Source: Seison nebaliae
Taxonomy: Eukaryota; Rotifera; Pararotatoria; Seisonacea; Seisonidae
DNA: 64,000 nucleotides
NCBI GenBank assembly: GCA_023231475.1
Contig: JALJEE010000060.1
Coordinates: 1 to 64,000 of the forward strand
Reading direction: 5' to 3'
A program made the position numbers and the translations under genes. The notes below the pieces were generated by a model. The model was not told where the DNA came from. It worked only from the letters and a program-made list of their open reading frames with translations, and searched no databases. Shown one piece after another: positions 61,601 to 64,000 of the stretch (positions are counted from its first letter, which is position 1; each line of letters begins with the position of its first letter).

Positions 61601-63074
61601 TATCACTGATGTAATTGGAAGTATGTAAATAAGACGACAATCCTTTATCGTGTTGACTCTCCAACAAATCCTTCACATGAAGTAACGGTTTACTTTTCCA
61701 ATAACCGTTTAAGTTTGGGAGAGCCCATGTTAATGTTAATCGATTAATCTTACTATGTGGAATAACTGCTAAGATGTTAGCTCGTTAAATATATCGAGAT
61801 AGAACTTCTATGAAAAGTATTGAAATCTTTTTGTTTGAATTCGTGTTCTAATTCGTTATCTGTCGTTCCTTTCATATTATATTTCAACATACAAAAAGTA
61901 TCCTCTACCCAAGTTTGCATAAGATCGAGTGAATCATAACCGAAAACAGTTAGTGTAATATTTAGAGATGTATAATACTGTTGAAACCATTGATTAAGAA
62001 CCATTCTTAGTTGGCTTAATTGCTTTTTTGAATTTAAGGAATCCGTCGAACCTTTAATAATTTTTTCATTTTTAATTAATCCCAAAAACAATTTACTAAC
62101 CGTAAAAGAATCGTTTGAGAACACAACTCCTATGTGCTAGTTGTAGAATACTATGTTGCAAGGCAATATCATCCGAAGTTTTCGCAGTTTCATACTCCTG
62201 ATCCAAAACATTCAATTGTTCTAATAGTCCATCCAAAGTGAATAACGGACTGACAAATAAATGCGCAAAGACGTCAAGAGCTTCGAATAAATGATCGTGA
62301 TCGATATTGAATTCGAAAATTGTCTTGTCAAATTGAGTTTGAGCTTGAATCTTTCCATTATAGATGTTTATTAAGGTTTCCATCGAATGGGGTTTAGGAT
62401 ATTTTTTTGAACCCAAAAATATCACTAAACAAAAATTTAATTTATTTCTATATTAATATGTTAACTGTGTTCCACCAAATGAGCCATTCCAGGATATTCA
62501 TTCGGATTATTCGAATGACCCGCATGGACAACTGCACAACAAGCAGCTTTTAATTCTCGAGATTCGAAATTCTCCATCGGCAAAGCTGAATCAGTATTAT
62601 GGGCAGCAAACTCTTCCTGTTGGTAAGATGACAGAGAAGTACCATAAGAAACTGTAGAATCTTTTAGGGATTTATAATCCATTTGATAAGTTTTATCATA
62701 ATCATTCGTATCAGAATCATCATCACTTCCTGAATTATCGTCATCATCTATTTTCCCTAAACCTAAAACATTCTGTTCAGTTGGTTTATGTATCAATAAA
62801 GCTCGAAGACCATTTCTTAATTGAATATAACTATAAAATAAATAATATTTAATTTCGAAAAAATTTTCAATAATTCTTACCGATACAATAGAGTATCATT
62901 CTCTGATTGGTTAATTATGTTATAGCCTTTCGATATATTAGGCCTCTCTCGACATTTATCTTCTTCTGAGGATCCTAAGATTATACTTGCTCCTTCAATT
63001 ATTGTGTCTTCATAATGGGGAGCTTTTTCGAAAACCGTTGTACTCACTCCAGCTCTAAGTTTCGTGAAATCCAT
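58608..63074 (-). CDS. NRDC: Nardilysin (N-arginine dibasic convertase, M16 metalloprotease)
   Basis: Fifteen exons: 62881-63074, 62466-62830, 62101-62424, 61806-62051, 61380-61768, 61100-61336, 60851-61055, 60752-60803, 60555-60705, 60379-60506, 60078-60312, 59745-60031, 59606-59675, 59309-59518, 58608-59261; 1248 aa (human 1151). It cleaves N-terminal to Arg in dibasic sites. The inverted zinc motif HLVEH is completed across intron 2 (MAHLVEHMIFLGSKKYP). The third ligand is the Glu in LNVLDQEYE. The nardilysin-specific acidic stretch precedes it (IDDDDNSGSDDDSDTND). Later landmarks: LTLTWALP, KVPKAVYCFHFQHPIVYDSP, LLLTFSGFNDSLPV. Eight junctions are confirmed mainly by homology. The C-terminal exon of 218 codons carries a Ser/Thr-rich extension of about 150 residues not in vertebrates. 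One predicted intron is only 37 nt. Confidence 0.9.
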
Positions 63075-63405
63075 TTTCTTCTGAGCTAATAAAAATTGAT
63101 TTTAATCTATCGAATATAGGATAATCGTTATTTCCGTTATTGAGCAGTTAAAAGACAAAATAAAATAATAATGCTTTTAAACCATTATTATTTTTTCATG
63201 ATTTCAGTAAATTAGAAGCGATTGAAAGTTTAGCTACTCAAATTTTGAGTTAATGTTTAATGTGTTTAGATTGTTTTTTTTCTACGAATGCTTTTGTTTT
63301 TTTGATATGGTTTATGTTTTTCCTGAAACTGAGATGAAAATTGTGAGATTCAAAATGAATGAATGTCATTATAATGAAGAATAGACGAAAATCTACTTAC
63401 ATTGA
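63075..63405. other. Nardilysin upstream region
   Basis: 331 bases between the nardilysin start codon and the transposase-like remnant. AT-rich with T runs. It probably contains the nardilysin promoter. Nothing else is seen. Confidence 0.35.
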
Positions 63406-63645
63406 AATCTTTCACATGTCGTGAAGTTTAGATTTAATCAATTATCGATCACAACCGATTTCGAAATCGGTGTTATATCTGGTTTTCAAGAAACATTTCC
63501 ATTATCCATATTTCATGCTTTGACGGGAATTTCTGAAGCTTGGACTCGTCGACAAGCACTTATTATGTGCGAAGGCATTATATTTAAGTTTCGTGAACGA
63601 AAATTTTATGACCAACGTTTTTCTTACAAACTTGCAAACATATAA
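63406..63645 (+). mobile_element. Probable MULE-type transposase remnant
   Basis: An open frame of 79 codons with no ATG in frame and a TGA just upstream (63403-63405), so it is an exon or, more likely, a decayed piece. ITTDFEIGVISGFQETFP followed by FHALTGISEAWTRRQAL resembles the catalytic core of Mutator-like (MULE/FLYWCH-associated) transposases: 'tDFE.a.i.a....FP', then a 'gC.FH..qa..r..q' helix. The Cys before the expected His is absent. No terminal inverted repeats were found nearby, but the window ends within 360 bases. A chance match is possible. Confidence 0.35.
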
Positions 63646-63730
63646 CTAGTTTGCTATTTTCAGAACTGAAAAGTTTTCTTGACACATTTTTTTCATTTCT
63701 TTTTGTTTGCTAATTCATATTCTGATTACA

Positions 63731-64000
63731 ATGGACATAAACGTTTATAAAACATCTTTGATGATAGGTAGGCGTAAGATTTTAAGATTGATGCAAACTT
63801 CTTCTAATTACAAAGTTGCTGGTTATCATAATGATGGTAATTTAGGGATTTGTGGTACGAATGTGTTGTTGGGAATGATAATGTCAAGCAAAATATTAAT
63901 AGACATAATCCAATGTAAATATGAAAGTTATGAGAAGAATTTTAATGAAGAAATGGATAATGTTAGAAATTATATTCGAGGACGAAGTATTCGGTTACCA
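63731..64000 (+). CDS. Unrecognised ORF running off the right edge
   Basis: Frame open from the ATG at 63731 to the last base (90 codons, no stop). The beginning, MDINVYKTSLMIGRRKIL, and the later KYESYEKNFNEEMDNVRNYI look like ordinary coding sequence rather than repeat. I recognise no family. It lies 85 bases after the transposase-like remnant on the same strand, so it may be part of the same element or the first exon of the next gene. Confidence 0.35.
   Translation, partial: MDINVYKTSLMIGRRKILRLMQTSSNYKVAGYHNDGNLGICGTNVLLGMIMSSKILIDIIQCKYESYEKNFNEEMDNVRNYIRGRSIRLP

Overview
The window is nuclear DNA of a small-genome metazoan, most likely an arthropod and plausibly an acariform mite (inference). 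The reasons are AT-rich sequence, introns mostly of about 41-70 bases, many CAA/CAG (poly-Gln) and GAT (Asp/Glu) runs in coding DNA, synaptic scaffold genes (liprin-alpha, CASK, a Munc18) and a retrograde ciliary transport gene (IFT140). No bacterial operons, CRISPR arrays or plasmid features are present.

Layout: 1-429 (+) end of a fibrinogen-like domain gene; 1284-3365 (-) Sec1/Munc18; 3510-6587 (-) U5 snRNP GTPase EFTUD2; 7185-9200 (+) gamma-tubulin-complex-like protein; 9235-9308 (-) tRNA-Asn(GTT); 9620-10082 (-) mitochondrial glutaredoxin GLRX5; 10408-15998 (-) IFT140 in 17 exons; 16252-18366 (-) ALG9; 18836-19678 (+) pyrroline-5-carboxylate reductase; 22208-29196 (+) a very large liprin-alpha; 30426-43979 (-) CASK, whose 9.3 kb intron holds a 1135-codon low-complexity ORF. 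Then come, all on the minus strand, an unrecognised 1298-aa coiled-coil protein (44356-48750), listerin LTN1 (48962-54340), an unrecognised 211-aa protein (54566-55249), a secreted PqaA-like hydrolase (55418-57378), UBE2N (57626-58337) and nardilysin (58608-63074). The right edge has a probable MULE transposase remnant and an open partial ORF.

I assembled the multi-exon genes by hand, using frame continuity and remembered family sequences, so every splice junction is a prediction. The assembled introns show one striking common feature. Of 68 predicted introns, 58 begin GTT rather than GTA/GTG, and only about 14 have G at +5. If transcripts confirm this, the genome uses a 5' splice-site signal unlike the usual GTRAGT. 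Other points of note are a CASK whose kinase signature residues are largely lost, an EFTUD2 whose G3 Asp is Cys, a liprin-alpha with a roughly 1-kb-codon low-complexity insertion, and the tail-to-tail linkage of liprin-alpha and CASK, whose products belong to the same presynaptic scaffold.
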